DNA of 41,748 nt from Nitrospira sp. (GTDB taxonomy: Bacteria > Nitrospirota > Nitrospiria > Nitrospirales > Nitrospiraceae), in NCBI GenBank assembly GCA_015903945.1, contig JABMDL010000013.1, positions 1 through 41,748 of the forward strand, in the 5' to 3' direction. Both the position numbers and the translations under genes were made by a program. Positions 1-7,610 of this stretch are shown here, one piece after another. The first letter of the stretch is position 1, and each line of letters begins with the position of its first letter. The notes beneath the pieces were generated by a model. That model ran no database searches and had not been told where the DNA came from. It saw only the letters and a list, made by a program, of their open reading frames with translations.

Positions 1-330
1 GCCTACGACGATCTGCGCCTGCTGAACCCCGAGTTGCGACGCGATGCCACGCCCCCGGATGACTCGGCTTATCACTTGAAAGTCCCGGTCGGGACGGCAG
101 AGAAAGTGGCCGGCCTGCTCGATCGAATCCCGACCTACAAGTTTCCTCCGCTCGTATCGAAAGTACGGCATGCCAAGGCAGGATCTCCGCAGTCGTATCG
201 TGTCCGCGCGGGAGACACTCTGGAGAAAGTATCCAAGCGGTTCCACATCCCACTGCGCACCCTTAAGACACGCAACAACCTGTCCAGCTCCGTCATCCGA
301 CCTGGCGAATTTCTCACCATCGACCGCTAA
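1..330 (+). CDS. LysM-domain protein, C-terminal part (MltD-like murein transglycosylase?)
   Basis: The reading frame is open from the first base of the window, so the start lies outside. The visible 109 residues end in a LysM peptidoglycan-binding module: YRVRAGDTLEKVSKRF, then LRTLKTRNNL and a final PGEFLTI segment, the usual order in LysM repeats. The preceding stretch (YDDLRLLNPELRRDATPP, then YHLKVPVGTAEK) resembles the linker before the terminal LysM of MltD-type lytic transglycosylases, where a first LysM-like unit ends in 'LxVPxG'. The catalytic domain is not in the window, so the enzyme name is inferred. The product would act on peptidoglycan in the periplasm. A 5-bp-stem hairpin (CCTTC/GAAGG) follows in the gap but has no T-run. 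Confidence 0.75.
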   Translation, partial: AYDDLRLLNPELRRDATPPDDSAYHLKVPVGTAEKVAGLLDRIPTYKFPPLVSKVRHAKAGSPQSYRVRAGDTLEKVSKRFHIPLRTLKTRNNLSSSVIRPGEFLTIDR

Positions 331-394
331 CGCAGCACCAATCGGTGGCAAGGTCTAACGGCAGAACCTTCTGACCGGGAAGGATTGCCCGACT

Positions 395-1186
395 CTATGG
401 CTTTGCGGGTGTCTGAGAGGAAGCGGGAGTCTTCGATGCGTCAGGTGCCGGAACGGGAGTCGGCGACACCTCTGAAGTCTTCTTGATATCGAGAATCTTC
501 TCCCGGATAGCCGCTTCATTCGCGAAGGGAGATTTGGGATAGGTCTTGATAAGTTCCTGATACCGCTGGAGTGCCCCTTCCCGCCGAGACAGTCCTTCCT
601 CCATCCGGGCCAATTCGAACAGGGCTTGATCCCGGTTCAAAGAACCCGGATTGTCGAGCACCGCCAAATAGGCCGCCGTTGCTTGCGCATGATCTCCCTT
701 CGAGAGATAGGCATAGGCAAGTTTCTGCTGGACAAGGCCGGCTAGGGATACATTCGAGCTATAGGTTGCGAGAAACCGCTTATAGGCCTCAATGGCGGAA
801 TCGACTTGGTTGGTTTCCATCAGGGCATTGCCGAGTCCAAACAACGCCAGCGGCGCCGACGGTGTCCGAGGGTACTCATCGACGATTTGCTGATACAGTC
901 GGATCGCCTCCTTAAGGTTCGCCTCGACTTTCTTAGGATCGTTGGCCGGACGCGTCAGGTATTGCAGGGTGGCCTCACGTTCGAGATCCTGGGCCTTGCT
1001 CGCATTGCGCGCGTCGTACCAGATAACCGCTCCAACAACCCCTCCGACGAGGAGCAGCAACACCAACCCGACGATGATCGGCAATCGATAGGCATTCAGC
1101 CCAATCAACCGTTCTTCGAGCGTACTGACGAGTTGTGCTTCATCAACCGGCAGTGACCGAGGCGGGACTTTAATCCGATAGGACAT
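395..1186 (-). CDS. Membrane-anchored tetratricopeptide protein (YfgM/YbgF-like)
   Basis: A 263-residue protein with a cytoplasmic N-terminus of about 38 residues, one hydrophobic segment (about residues 39-57, IIVGLVLLLLVGGVVGAVIW) and a long external part. The external part has TPR-like helices: LYQQIVDEYPRTPSAPLALF, then a unit with AIEAYKRFLATY, then ALQRYQELIKTYPKSPFANE. The C-terminus is a low-complexity Pro/Ala/Thr/Ser tail. Such single-span TPR proteins (YfgM, YbgF/CpoB types) are periplasmic scaffolds for envelope chaperones or the division machinery. The exact role cannot be told here. The ATG at 1186 has an AAGGTG sequence about 8 nt upstream. It is divergent from bioF across a ~110-bp gap. 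Confidence 0.75.
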   Translation of the reverse strand: MSYRIKVPPRSLPVDEAQLVSTLEERLIGLNAYRLPIIVGLVLLLLVGGVVGAVIWYDARNASKAQDLEREATLQYLTRPANDPKKVEANLKEAIRLYQQIVDEYPRTPSAPLALFGLGNALMETNQVDSAIEAYKRFLATYSSNVSLAGLVQQKLAYAYLSKGDHAQATAAYLAVLDNPGSLNRDQALFELARMEEGLSRREGALQRYQELIKTYPKSPFANEAAIREKILDIKKTSEVSPTPVPAPDASKTPASSQTPAKP

Positions 1187-1296
1187 GTCCAGGGCACCTT
1201 CAATAATTGAACAGGGTGCATTCCCTTCAAGTAAACCGGTGCTTTATACTAGGGCACTGTTTCTCTTGTCAATGCGCGAATGCCCGGTACCGCACC

Positions 1297-2457
1297 ATGT
1301 TTCGGACGAGATTGCAACAATTGGCGGAGCAGTCCCTCACTAGGACGGTGAACCCCCTTGAGTCGTCAACGGGACCTGTGGTTCAACGGTCAGGGCGGCG
1401 CGTGATTCTTTTATGCTCCAACGACTACCTGGGACTGGCTACCCACCCTGACGTCATCCACGCAGCGGTCCGTGCGACTGAACAATACGGCGCGGGGTCT
1501 GGTGCCGCGCGCCTGATTTGCGGGACACTGCCTCCCCACGAAGAACTTGAGACAGCCCTCGCCACCTTCAAAGGGACAGAGTCCGCACTGATGTTCGGAT
1601 CCGGCTATGTGGCGAATCTCGGAGTGATCCCCGGGTTGATCGGACCACACGGCCTCATCCTGGCCGATCGGTTGTGCCATGCCAGTCTGATTGACGGCTG
1701 CCGGCTGAGCGGCGCAGATTTCCGGGTATTTCGTCACCGTGACAGCTCCCATGTGGAATCGCTACTCAAACGGAGAGCCGCGAAGAGACCCACGCTGATC
1801 GTGACCGACGGTTTGTTCAGTATGGATGGCGACGTCGCACCGTTACCGGAGCTCGCCTCACTGGCCAAGCAGTACGACGCCATGGTCTACGTCGATGACG
1901 CGCACGGCACCGGTGTCATGGGACCGACCGGCCGAGGGACTCTCGAACAGCTCGGAGTCGAGCACGACATTCCGTTCCATATGGGAACCCTGGGCAAGGC
2001 GTTGGGAAGCAGCGGCGCCTACGTGGTCGGCCCTCAGGACATGATCCAGTACCTGATCAATACGGCCCGCGCATTCATCTTCACCACGGCTTCGCCTCCA
2101 AGCTCAGCGGCGGCAGCCAGCGCGGCGCTCGCCGTCATTCGACGGGATCCGGAACGGCGAAGCCGTCTCTGGGCCAATCGCCATCGTCTGTTCACTGGAT
2201 TACGGCAGCGGGGGTTCCGGCTGACGGACACCGTGAGCCCGATTCTGCCCATCCTGATCGGCAGCGCCGAACAAGCCCTGGCCTTCGCCCAACAGTTGTT
2301 GGCCAATGGAGTCTACGCGCCCGCCATCAGACCGCCGACCGTTCCCGACAAAACCAGCCGAATCCGCGTGACGGTGACATCAGAACACACCAGCGACCAC
2401 ATTGACGAAGCGCTCAGGGCGTTCGAGCTCGCAGGCCGAGTTACTGGTCTGCTGTAA
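1297..2457 (+). CDS. bioF: 8-amino-7-oxononanoate synthase
   Basis: A PLP-dependent alpha-oxoamine synthase that condenses pimeloyl-ACP/CoA with L-alanine to give 8-amino-7-oxononanoate, the first step of biotin ring assembly, in the cytoplasm. Visible family motifs are CSNDYLGLATHP near the N-terminus, GSGAARLICGT (substrate loop), DDAHGTGVMGPTGRG (the Asp/His pair that holds PLP) and HMGTLGKALGSSGAYVVG with the Schiff-base Lys. From the ATG at 1297 the product is 386 residues, the usual BioF length. The frame is open to an earlier start at 1207, but that would add 30 residues unlike the family and would cover a TATACT -10-like box at 1245-1250. No other biotin genes are adjacent. A KBL-type relative is possible but less likely. 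Confidence 0.9.
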   Translation: MFRTRLQQLAEQSLTRTVNPLESSTGPVVQRSGRRVILLCSNDYLGLATHPDVIHAAVRATEQYGAGSGAARLICGTLPPHEELETALATFKGTESALMFGSGYVANLGVIPGLIGPHGLILADRLCHASLIDGCRLSGADFRVFRHRDSSHVESLLKRRAAKRPTLIVTDGLFSMDGDVAPLPELASLAKQYDAMVYVDDAHGTGVMGPTGRGTLEQLGVEHDIPFHMGTLGKALGSSGAYVVGPQDMIQYLINTARAFIFTTASPPSSAAAASAALAVIRRDPERRSRLWANRHRLFTGLRQRGFRLTDTVSPILPILIGSAEQALAFAQQLLANGVYAPAIRPPTVPDKTSRIRVTVTSEHTSDHIDEALRAFELAGRVTGLL

Positions 2458-2664
2458 CCGACTCCCGCCACCGGACATGTCACACCCACCGTGATCCGTC
2501 ATACCAACGTCTGGGCTCGCCGCGCCATCCGGCTATTTTCTTGCTTTCCCACTTCTCTGTGGCATGATGCCAGAAGTTTCTGCTGCCATCTGTCAGCCGA
2601 AGCGAACTGAGGACCTCTCGCCAACGACACTAACGTTCGATGTCATGATGATGGAGCGAACTCG

Positions 2665-3723
2665 ATGGATATTTCCAAACTTTTGACGTTCTCGGTCAAA
2701 GAAGGTGCCTCAGATTGCCACATCAGCGCGGGCGAGCCGCCGATGATCCGGATCCACGGAGACCTCAAGAAACTCGATCATCCCGCACTGACATCAGAGG
2801 AAACCCATGCGCTCATCTACGATTTGATGAGCGACGCCCAGCGGAAGAACTTTGAAGAAAAACGGGAGTGTGACTTCTCCTTCGAGCTCGGCGACATCGC
2901 CCGGTTTCGCGTCAACGTGTTCGTGCAACAGCGGGGGCTCGGCGCCGTCTTTCGAAACATCCCGACGCAGATCATCCCTCTGGAAAAACTCGGCATGCCC
3001 CCCATTGTCCGGCAACTGTGCGACAAGGAAAAGGGGTTGGTCTTGGTCACCGGCCCGACCGGCTCCGGCAAATCCACCACCCTGGCCGCCATGGTCGACT
3101 ATCTGAACGCCACCTTCGAAGGCCATATCATTACCATCGAGGATCCGATCGAGTTCGTACACAAGTCGAAGAAATGCCTGGTCAACCAACGCGAACTCGG
3201 CGTCCATACCCTGTCGTTCGCCAACGCACTGAAGTCGGCGCTCCGGGAAGATCCTGACATCATCCTCGTCGGAGAAATGCGCGACTTGGAAACGATTCAG
3301 CTGGCCTTGACAGCTGCGGAAACCGGCCACTTGGTGTTCGGCACCCTCCACACATCGAGCGCGCCCAAGACCATCGACCGCATCATCGACGCGTTTCCGC
3401 CGGCGTCGCAGGCGCAAATCCGAACCCAACTGTCGGAGGCATTGGAAGCCGTCATTACGCAGACGCTGCTGAAGAAGAAATCGGGCGGACGCGTCGCCGC
3501 CTTGGAGGTCATGGTGGCCACAACGGCCGTGCGCAATCTCATCCGTGAAGCCAAGCTGCACCAGATTCCCGGCATCATGCAGGCCAGCCAGAAAGACGGC
3601 ATGCAGACAATGGACATGGCGCTGACCGAGCTGGTGACACGCGGGGTGGTACACAAAGTCGAAGCCCAGTCGCGCAGTATGAATCCCAATCTTTTCGGCC
3701 AAGCCACGGTCGGCGCGGCATAG
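2665..3723 (+). CDS. pilT: Type IV pilus retraction ATPase PilT
   Basis: A hexameric secretion-type ATPase of 352 residues that depolymerises type IV pili for twitching, at the inner face of the cytoplasmic membrane. It shows Walker A GPTGSGKST (residues 130-138), the Asp box ITIEDPIEF (157-165), Walker B DIILVGEMRD (about 198-207) and the His box GHLVFGTLHT (221-230). Near residue 290 is AVRNLIREAK, matching the AIRNLIRE signature typical of PilT and needed for retraction in studied PilT proteins. A GGAG lies about 9 nt before the ATG. A possible sigma-70 promoter (TTGCTT, 16 nt, CATGAT) lies near 2540-2570. A second PilT-like gene follows after 22 bp, so the two form an operon. Confidence 0.93.
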   Translation: MDISKLLTFSVKEGASDCHISAGEPPMIRIHGDLKKLDHPALTSEETHALIYDLMSDAQRKNFEEKRECDFSFELGDIARFRVNVFVQQRGLGAVFRNIPTQIIPLEKLGMPPIVRQLCDKEKGLVLVTGPTGSGKSTTLAAMVDYLNATFEGHIITIEDPIEFVHKSKKCLVNQRELGVHTLSFANALKSALREDPDIILVGEMRDLETIQLALTAAETGHLVFGTLHTSSAPKTIDRIIDAFPPASQAQIRTQLSEALEAVITQTLLKKKSGGRVAALEVMVATTAVRNLIREAKLHQIPGIMQASQKDGMQTMDMALTELVTRGVVHKVEAQSRSMNPNLFGQATVGAA

Positions 3724-3745
3724 CGAACTGGAACGGAGCAGACCG

Positions 3746-4924
3746 ATGGATATTCGCACCCTCTTGAAAGTGATGGTGGATCATGAGGCCTCAGACCTCT
3801 ATCTGACCGTCGATGCGCCGCCGATCTACCGCATCCACGGCAGCACGCAACAGACCGACGCACCGCCCTTCACCAACGAACAGTTGGAAGCCTTGGCCCT
3901 GGCGCTCATGCGCGGCCAGCAGCGCGCTGAATTCGAAGAAAAAATGGAGATGAATCTCGCGCTCTACTACAAGGAGCTCGGCCGGTTCCGCGTCAACATC
4001 TTCAGACAAAAAGGCAATGTCGGCCTGGTGTTCCGCCATATCAAGGCGGAGATCCAAACGGTCGAGGATCTCCAGCTGCCGCCCATCATCAAAGACATCG
4101 CCATGACCAAACGCGGGCTGGTGCTGGTGGTCGGCGCCACCGGCTCCGGTAAATCGACCTCGCTCGCCGCCATGATCGACCACCGGAACACGATCCACCC
4201 CGGCCACATCATCACCGTGGAAGACCCGATCGAGTTCGTCCATCAACACAAGAAATCGATCATCACCCAGCGCGAAGTCGGGTTCGACACCATGACCTTC
4301 CAGAATGCGCTGAAGAACACACTGCGCCAAGCGCCCGACGTCATCCTCATCGGCGAGGTGCGGGATACCGAGACGATGGAAGCGGCCATTACCTTCGCGG
4401 AAACCGGCCACCTGTGCATTGCGACCCTGCACTCGAACAACGCCAACCAGGCCATCGAGCGCATCATGAATTTCTTCCCGGTCGAGCGGCATGCACAGAT
4501 CTACTTGCAGCTCTCTCTCAACTTGCGGGCCATCATCTCCCAGCGGCTGATTCCGTCCGTCGACGGCAAACGAGTACCGGCCCTGGAAATCATGATCGAT
4601 ACACCGCGTGTCAAGGATTTGATCAAGAAGGCCGAGATCGACACTCTGAAGGAAGCCATGGAACAAGGCATCGATGAAGGCTGCCAGACGTTCGATTACA
4701 TCCTGTTCCAGCTCTACAAGCAGAACAAGATCACCCTCGAACAGGCGCTCATTAACGCGGACAGCGCCAACAACCTCCGGCTGAAAATCAAACTTGAAGG
4801 TCTCAAGGGGGACGATGCCGTCAACGCCCTCCTCGACAAGCAACTGGGCGGGGTCGGCGGCGATGCCTTCAGAATTCAGGGGGGCGCGGCGGGAAACGTC
4901 ACCCCAATCCGCAAACGACAGTAA
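3746..4924 (+). CDS. pilU: PilT/PilU-like twitching motility ATPase
   Basis: A second 392-residue retraction-type ATPase. The N-terminal fold begins MDIRTLLKVMVDHEASDLYL as in PilT. Motifs are Walker A GATGSGKST (residues 130-138), the Asp box ITVEDPIEF, Walker B DVILIGEVRD and the His box GHLCIATLHS. Where PilT has AIRNLIRE, this protein has PRVKDLIKKAE. Together with a C-terminal extension of about 40 residues (Gly-rich, ending TPIRKRQ), this points to the PilU subtype, which helps PilT rather than replacing it. It lies 22 bp downstream of pilT with the start in the gap after an ACGGAG sequence. No pilin or pilus assembly gene is in the window, so the rest of the machine is encoded elsewhere. 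Confidence 0.88.
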   Translation: MDIRTLLKVMVDHEASDLYLTVDAPPIYRIHGSTQQTDAPPFTNEQLEALALALMRGQQRAEFEEKMEMNLALYYKELGRFRVNIFRQKGNVGLVFRHIKAEIQTVEDLQLPPIIKDIAMTKRGLVLVVGATGSGKSTSLAAMIDHRNTIHPGHIITVEDPIEFVHQHKKSIITQREVGFDTMTFQNALKNTLRQAPDVILIGEVRDTETMEAAITFAETGHLCIATLHSNNANQAIERIMNFFPVERHAQIYLQLSLNLRAIISQRLIPSVDGKRVPALEIMIDTPRVKDLIKKAEIDTLKEAMEQGIDEGCQTFDYILFQLYKQNKITLEQALINADSANNLRLKIKLEGLKGDDAVNALLDKQLGGVGGDAFRIQGGAAGNVTPIRKRQ

Positions 4925-4928
4925 CGCC

Positions 4929-5131
4929 GCAGGATGGTCAAAAAGACTGGTTGTCTCACCCGCCCAGCCCCGGCGCGCCAAGACGCGCCATTCCACAGGC
5001 AAGGCCGCAGCAAGCGAAGAGGCGAAGCATACCCCTGGCCGTATGTTGAGCCTCTGAGCGATGCGACCTGCCTCGCGAAGCCGCTTCGGCAAGGCGGGGA
5101 ACGATGCTGGCGGACTTTTTCAGCATCCTGC
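4929..5131. repeat. ~203-bp MITE-like element with terminal inverted repeats
   Basis: The gap after pilU is filled by an element whose ends are near-perfect inverted repeats. The left end reads GCAGGATGGTCAAAAAG and the right end, read on the other strand, GCAGGATGCTGAAAAAG (two mismatches in 17). The interior is GC-rich with short inverted repeats such as CGAAGCCGCTTCGG. No transposase is encoded; the ORFs crossing it lack protein-like composition. This is the form of a non-autonomous mobile repeat. No clear target-site duplication was seen (TAAC before, TAAA after). Confidence 0.7.
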
Positions 5132-5148
5132 TAAAAGAGCCGCATGGA

Positions 5149-5700
5149 TTAAGCGGGCTGCTCACCCTCCGTTTGTTGCTCAAGATAGGTGGCGATCTTC
5201 TCCAGTGCCAATGCGCTTAGTTTCAACCCATACCACGCAGGCATCGTCCGCCCCGGGTAGCCGGGAACGATATACCGCTCCGGATCGAGCACTGACTCGA
5301 CCACATAGTCACGAACGGTCGTCGCCTGCCCACGATAGGCAGAGTTGCTGATCCGCTGCGTCCCGGTCGTTCCAAGAACCAACTTCGGACCGACTTGACC
5401 GTTTGCACCCGCAATCCCGGGAATCGTGTGGCAGACCGGACAACCGGCACGGGTAAAAATTTCGTCGATGGGCTCTTCCCCCGTCGTCAGGGGAATTTTT
5501 TCAGGCGACAACGTGGCCATCAACGCCGTCCCTGGCTCAACCGGATGGTCCTGTGCGGGTCCGGCTGCACGAAGAGTCCAGAGTGCATACAGCAGCACGA
5601 AACCCACGGCCACGAGGGTGAGAACCCGCTCCTTCAACGAAGTAGAAGGCACGTGCGCGGATTGGTGTGTGTCCGTCCGCTTCGGCGAGTACGAATCCAT
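5149..5700 (-). CDS. Membrane-anchored mono-heme cytochrome c
   Basis: From the ATG at 5700 the product has 183 residues: a basic N-terminus, one membrane span (VLTLVAVGFVLLYALWTLRA) and a periplasmic cytochrome c domain. The heme motif is C-P-V-C-H within TRAGCPVCHTIPGIAG. Distal methionines are available in TMPAWYGLKLS, a common axial-ligand context in small cytochromes c; the domain ends YLEQQT. It probably carries electrons in the periplasm. The open frame extends to a TTG at 5772, but that would add residues of poor composition and cover an AT-rich TACTAT box, so the ATG is preferred although no good ribosome site precedes it. It lies downstream of a redox gene block and could serve it; that link is inferred. 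Confidence 0.8.
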   Translation of the reverse strand: MDSYSPKRTDTHQSAHVPSTSLKERVLTLVAVGFVLLYALWTLRAAGPAQDHPVEPGTALMATLSPEKIPLTTGEEPIDEIFTRAGCPVCHTIPGIAGANGQVGPKLVLGTTGTQRISNSAYRGQATTVRDYVVESVLDPERYIVPGYPGRTMPAWYGLKLSALALEKIATYLEQQTEGEQPA

Positions 5701-6058
5701 GGTCGATGATATGCGCGAATCAAATAGTATGGCGCACAGTGTACTCAGCGTATGCAGGGAACACAATGACAAGGAAACGGATGGCCGCCGGTGAACGTAA
5801 ATGGTATTGCGGGTCGGACAATGACGCTCGCCACCCAGAACGTGGCGAGCGCCCTGCCGGAACCGGGTGGGGCCGCGGTCAGCATGTTCTCCACGGCCTG
5901 AATCATCGGCTCCGCTTCAGTTGAGCTTTCAATCAACCGACCAAGATAGTGCGCAGCACGTGCGTCGACCCGTTCTGGTACAGAATCTCTGCGATAGGAG
6001 GTCTCTCTATCGCCTTCACCTCCCTCGGACGCCATCATCCCTGACGAAAGGCCTGACT
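5701..6058. other. Divergent intergenic region with a strong hairpin at 5825-5851
   Basis: About 358 bp separate the cytochrome c gene (minus) from the small plus-strand gene at 6059. It contains a perfect 10-bp inverted repeat (CGCTCGCCAC, 7-nt loop, GTGGCGAGCG) with no T-run on either side. A minus-strand ORF of 97 codons (6038 to 5745) spans it. The first part of that ORF could be protein-like (a helix around RLIESSTEAEPMIQAVENML), but its end runs through the hairpin and looks non-coding. No ribosome site supports it, so it is not called as a gene. Confidence 0.5.
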
Positions 6059-6313
6059 ATGTGGTTGCTTGTGATTGTCTTACTTGTTGCCCCTGCTGGG
6101 ATTAGCCGTGTCACCGTACTGAACAGCTTTGCCAGCTATGAAGAGTGCAAGCCGGAACGGGATCGGATTGGGTTTGCCATGGCAGAAAGCTATCCCCAGG
6201 AAAGCAACTTTCGCATCGAGTGCGCCTTGCAGGAACAGAAGCCCTTGCTCCAGCTCATTCGTTTTGAGCGAGCGGCGCCGCGTTCCTTTATTCCAAAGAC
6301 TGTTTCAGAATGA
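6059..6313 (+). CDS. Small protein with N-terminal hydrophobic segment, unknown function
   Basis: An 84-residue protein beginning MWLLVIVLLVAPAGISRVTV, a single hydrophobic signal or anchor segment. The rest is polar: FASYEECKPERDRIGFAM, then SNFRIECALQEQKP and a basic tail. Two cysteines (in EEC and IEC) could form a disulfide if exported. The ATG at 6059 is preceded by AAAGG with 7-nt spacing, which favours it over the long upstream extension of the open frame. The pattern 'sFaSYEECkpERdrigfam...' is common in small secreted hypotheticals with two Cys. I do not recognise a named family. Its 3' end overlaps the 3' end of the convergent thioredoxin gene by 9 bp. Confidence 0.65.
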   Translation: MWLLVIVLLVAPAGISRVTVLNSFASYEECKPERDRIGFAMAESYPQESNFRIECALQEQKPLLQLIRFERAAPRSFIPKTVSE

Positions 6314-6865
6314 TTCAGCCAGCAGCACCTGGATCTGCCGCTCCGTCTCGCGGTACCCGCCTTCGCCAATCTTGACGTAGCGAATGATTCCGCGCTTATC
6401 GATGAGATACATCGCCGGCCAGTAGCGATTCCCGTAGCGGTTCCAGGTCGAGAACTCATTGTCGATCGGCACAGGGAAGCGGATGTCGTGCTCCTTCAGG
6501 TACCGTTTCACGTTCTCCACTTCGCGCTCATGAGAAAATTCCGGTGAATGGACCCCGATGACGACAAACCCTTGGTCCGCAAACTGCCGGTGCCACTCCT
6601 TCACATAGGGCTCGACGTTTCGACAGTTGTAGCAGCCGAACGTCCAAAACTCGACCATGACCACCTTGCCACGGAGATCAGACATTCGCAGCGGGGCGCT
6701 GTTCAGCCAGGTCGGATTGGCGATATCCGGAGCCGGTTTGCCGACCATTGCATCAGCCGATCGAAGCGAGAACCACCCGGCCAGCAGGATTGTGATCACG
6801 ACTCCCGGCCAGCAAAGTGGACTGCCTACTTGTCGTCGCAGCCTAAATCCCCGCATACCATTCAT
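6305..6865 (-). CDS. TlpA/DipZ-like periplasmic thioredoxin-fold protein
   Basis: A 186-residue redoxin with one N-terminal membrane anchor (VGSPLCWPGVVITILLAGWF), then an AlkC/TSA-TlpA-type domain: NPTWLNSAPLRMSDLRGKVV, VEFWTFGCYNCRNVEPYVKE with the active-site CYNC pair, GVHSPEFSHEREVENVKRYL, and the cis-Pro region YWPAMYLIDKRGIIRY. The sequence FWTFGCYNCRN is typical of the C-terminal redoxin domain of DipZ and of stand-alone relatives. It probably reduces or forms disulfides, or supports cofactor insertion, outside the membrane. It is the third gene of a minus-strand unit; its start overlaps the end of the molybdoenzyme gene by 23 bp, implying translational coupling and a joint role. Confidence 0.85.
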   Translation of the reverse strand: MNGMRGFRLRRQVGSPLCWPGVVITILLAGWFSLRSADAMVGKPAPDIANPTWLNSAPLRMSDLRGKVVMVEFWTFGCYNCRNVEPYVKEWHRQFADQGFVVIGVHSPEFSHEREVENVKRYLKEHDIRFPVPIDNEFSTWNRYGNRYWPAMYLIDKRGIIRYVKIGEGGYRETERQIQVLLAESF

Positions 6866-7610
6866 ACCCTTGATCTTCCCAATACCCGCCCTTTCCCCCG
6901 CCGATGCCGGCTAGGGAGTCGACCAATTCTATCCGCGTGACATACTTCGCCTGTTTGTACCCAAGCTGCCGCTCAAAGCGTAGACGAAGCGGCGCGCCGT
7001 GCGGAATATCCAATGGCGCATCATTGAGTTCATAGGCCAGAATCGTCTGCGGATGATAGCAATCAGCAAGCGCCATGCTTTCGTAATACGCAACGCCTTC
7101 ATCATCCACATCGGCACAGTAAAACACCGCATAGCGGGCACTCGGCAACGGCTCAACCTGGTGCATCAAGTCTCCGATCGGCACTCCGGTCCATTTCCCG
7201 ATGGCGCTCCAGCCCTCCACACAATCGTGGCGGGTGATTTGCGTCCGAGTGGGCAACTCTTTCAATGCAGCCAGCGACCAGCTTCTCGGAGTCTGCACCA
7301 ACCCGACTACTTCCAGCGTCCAATCAGAAAAACCTTGTGCGACATGTTCGGCATACTCTTCCGTGCCGGGATCAGTATTGCCGTTCGCCGGAAAGTTCTT
7401 CGAGATATCAGCCGCACGATATTCTTTTGCCAATGCGTCCCGTGGAGTGATCGCCCGTTGCACTGTCTCTGTCAATCGTTCGGCCTTGCCAAGGATGCCC
7501 GGGAACCAGCTGCTCTGTGTGAGGTTGTCGCATCCGGAGAGTGCGACCATGCCGGCCGCGCCCAACGTTCCTTTCAAAAATTGGCGGCGCTCCATACGTT
7601 CAGGCTTCAT
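6843..7610 (-). CDS. Sulfite oxidase/YedY-type molybdopterin oxidoreductase, Tat-exported lipoprotein
   Basis: A 255-residue protein with a Tat signal (MERRQFLKGTLGAAGMVALS) that ends in a lipobox, LSGC, so it is probably folded in the cytoplasm, exported by Tat and lipid-anchored. The molybdopterin domain shows DWTLEVVGLVQTPRSWSL, then ITRHDCVEGWSAIGKWTGVP with the Cys expected to bind molybdenum, YESMALADCYHPQTILAYEL, and NDAPLDIPHGAPLRLRFERQ, all classic for the oxidoreductase molybdopterin-binding family. It lacks the dimerisation domain of eukaryotic sulfite oxidase, so it is closer to YedY/MsrP. Its substrate is unknown. The start overlaps the upstream b-cytochrome gene by 11 bp, so the cytochrome is the likely electron partner. 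Confidence 0.87.
   Translation of the reverse strand: MKPERMERRQFLKGTLGAAGMVALSGCDNLTQSSWFPGILGKAERLTETVQRAITPRDALAKEYRAADISKNFPANGNTDPGTEEYAEHVAQGFSDWTLEVVGLVQTPRSWSLAALKELPTRTQITRHDCVEGWSAIGKWTGVPIGDLMHQVEPLPSARYAVFYCADVDDEGVAYYESMALADCYHPQTILAYELNDAPLDIPHGAPLRLRFERQLGYKQAKYVTRIELVDSLAGIGGGKGGYWEDQGYEWYAGI

Noticed and set aside
1207..1296. An N-terminal extension of BioF by 30 residues
   Set aside because: It would cover a likely -10 box (TATACT at 1245) and adds Cys-rich text unlike BioF; the ATG at 1297 gives family length.
3791..5092. Long minus-strand ORF opposite pilU (433 codons), and a similar one opposite pilT
   Set aside because: Antisense shadows of strongly biased codons in real genes; Asp/Glu/Val/His-rich composition without any domain.
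5745..6038. A 97-codon minus-strand ORF in the gap before the small gene at 6059
   Set aside because: It runs through a perfect 10-bp hairpin, has no ribosome site and its second half is not protein-like. The first half could be real, so it is only noted in the intergenic entry.
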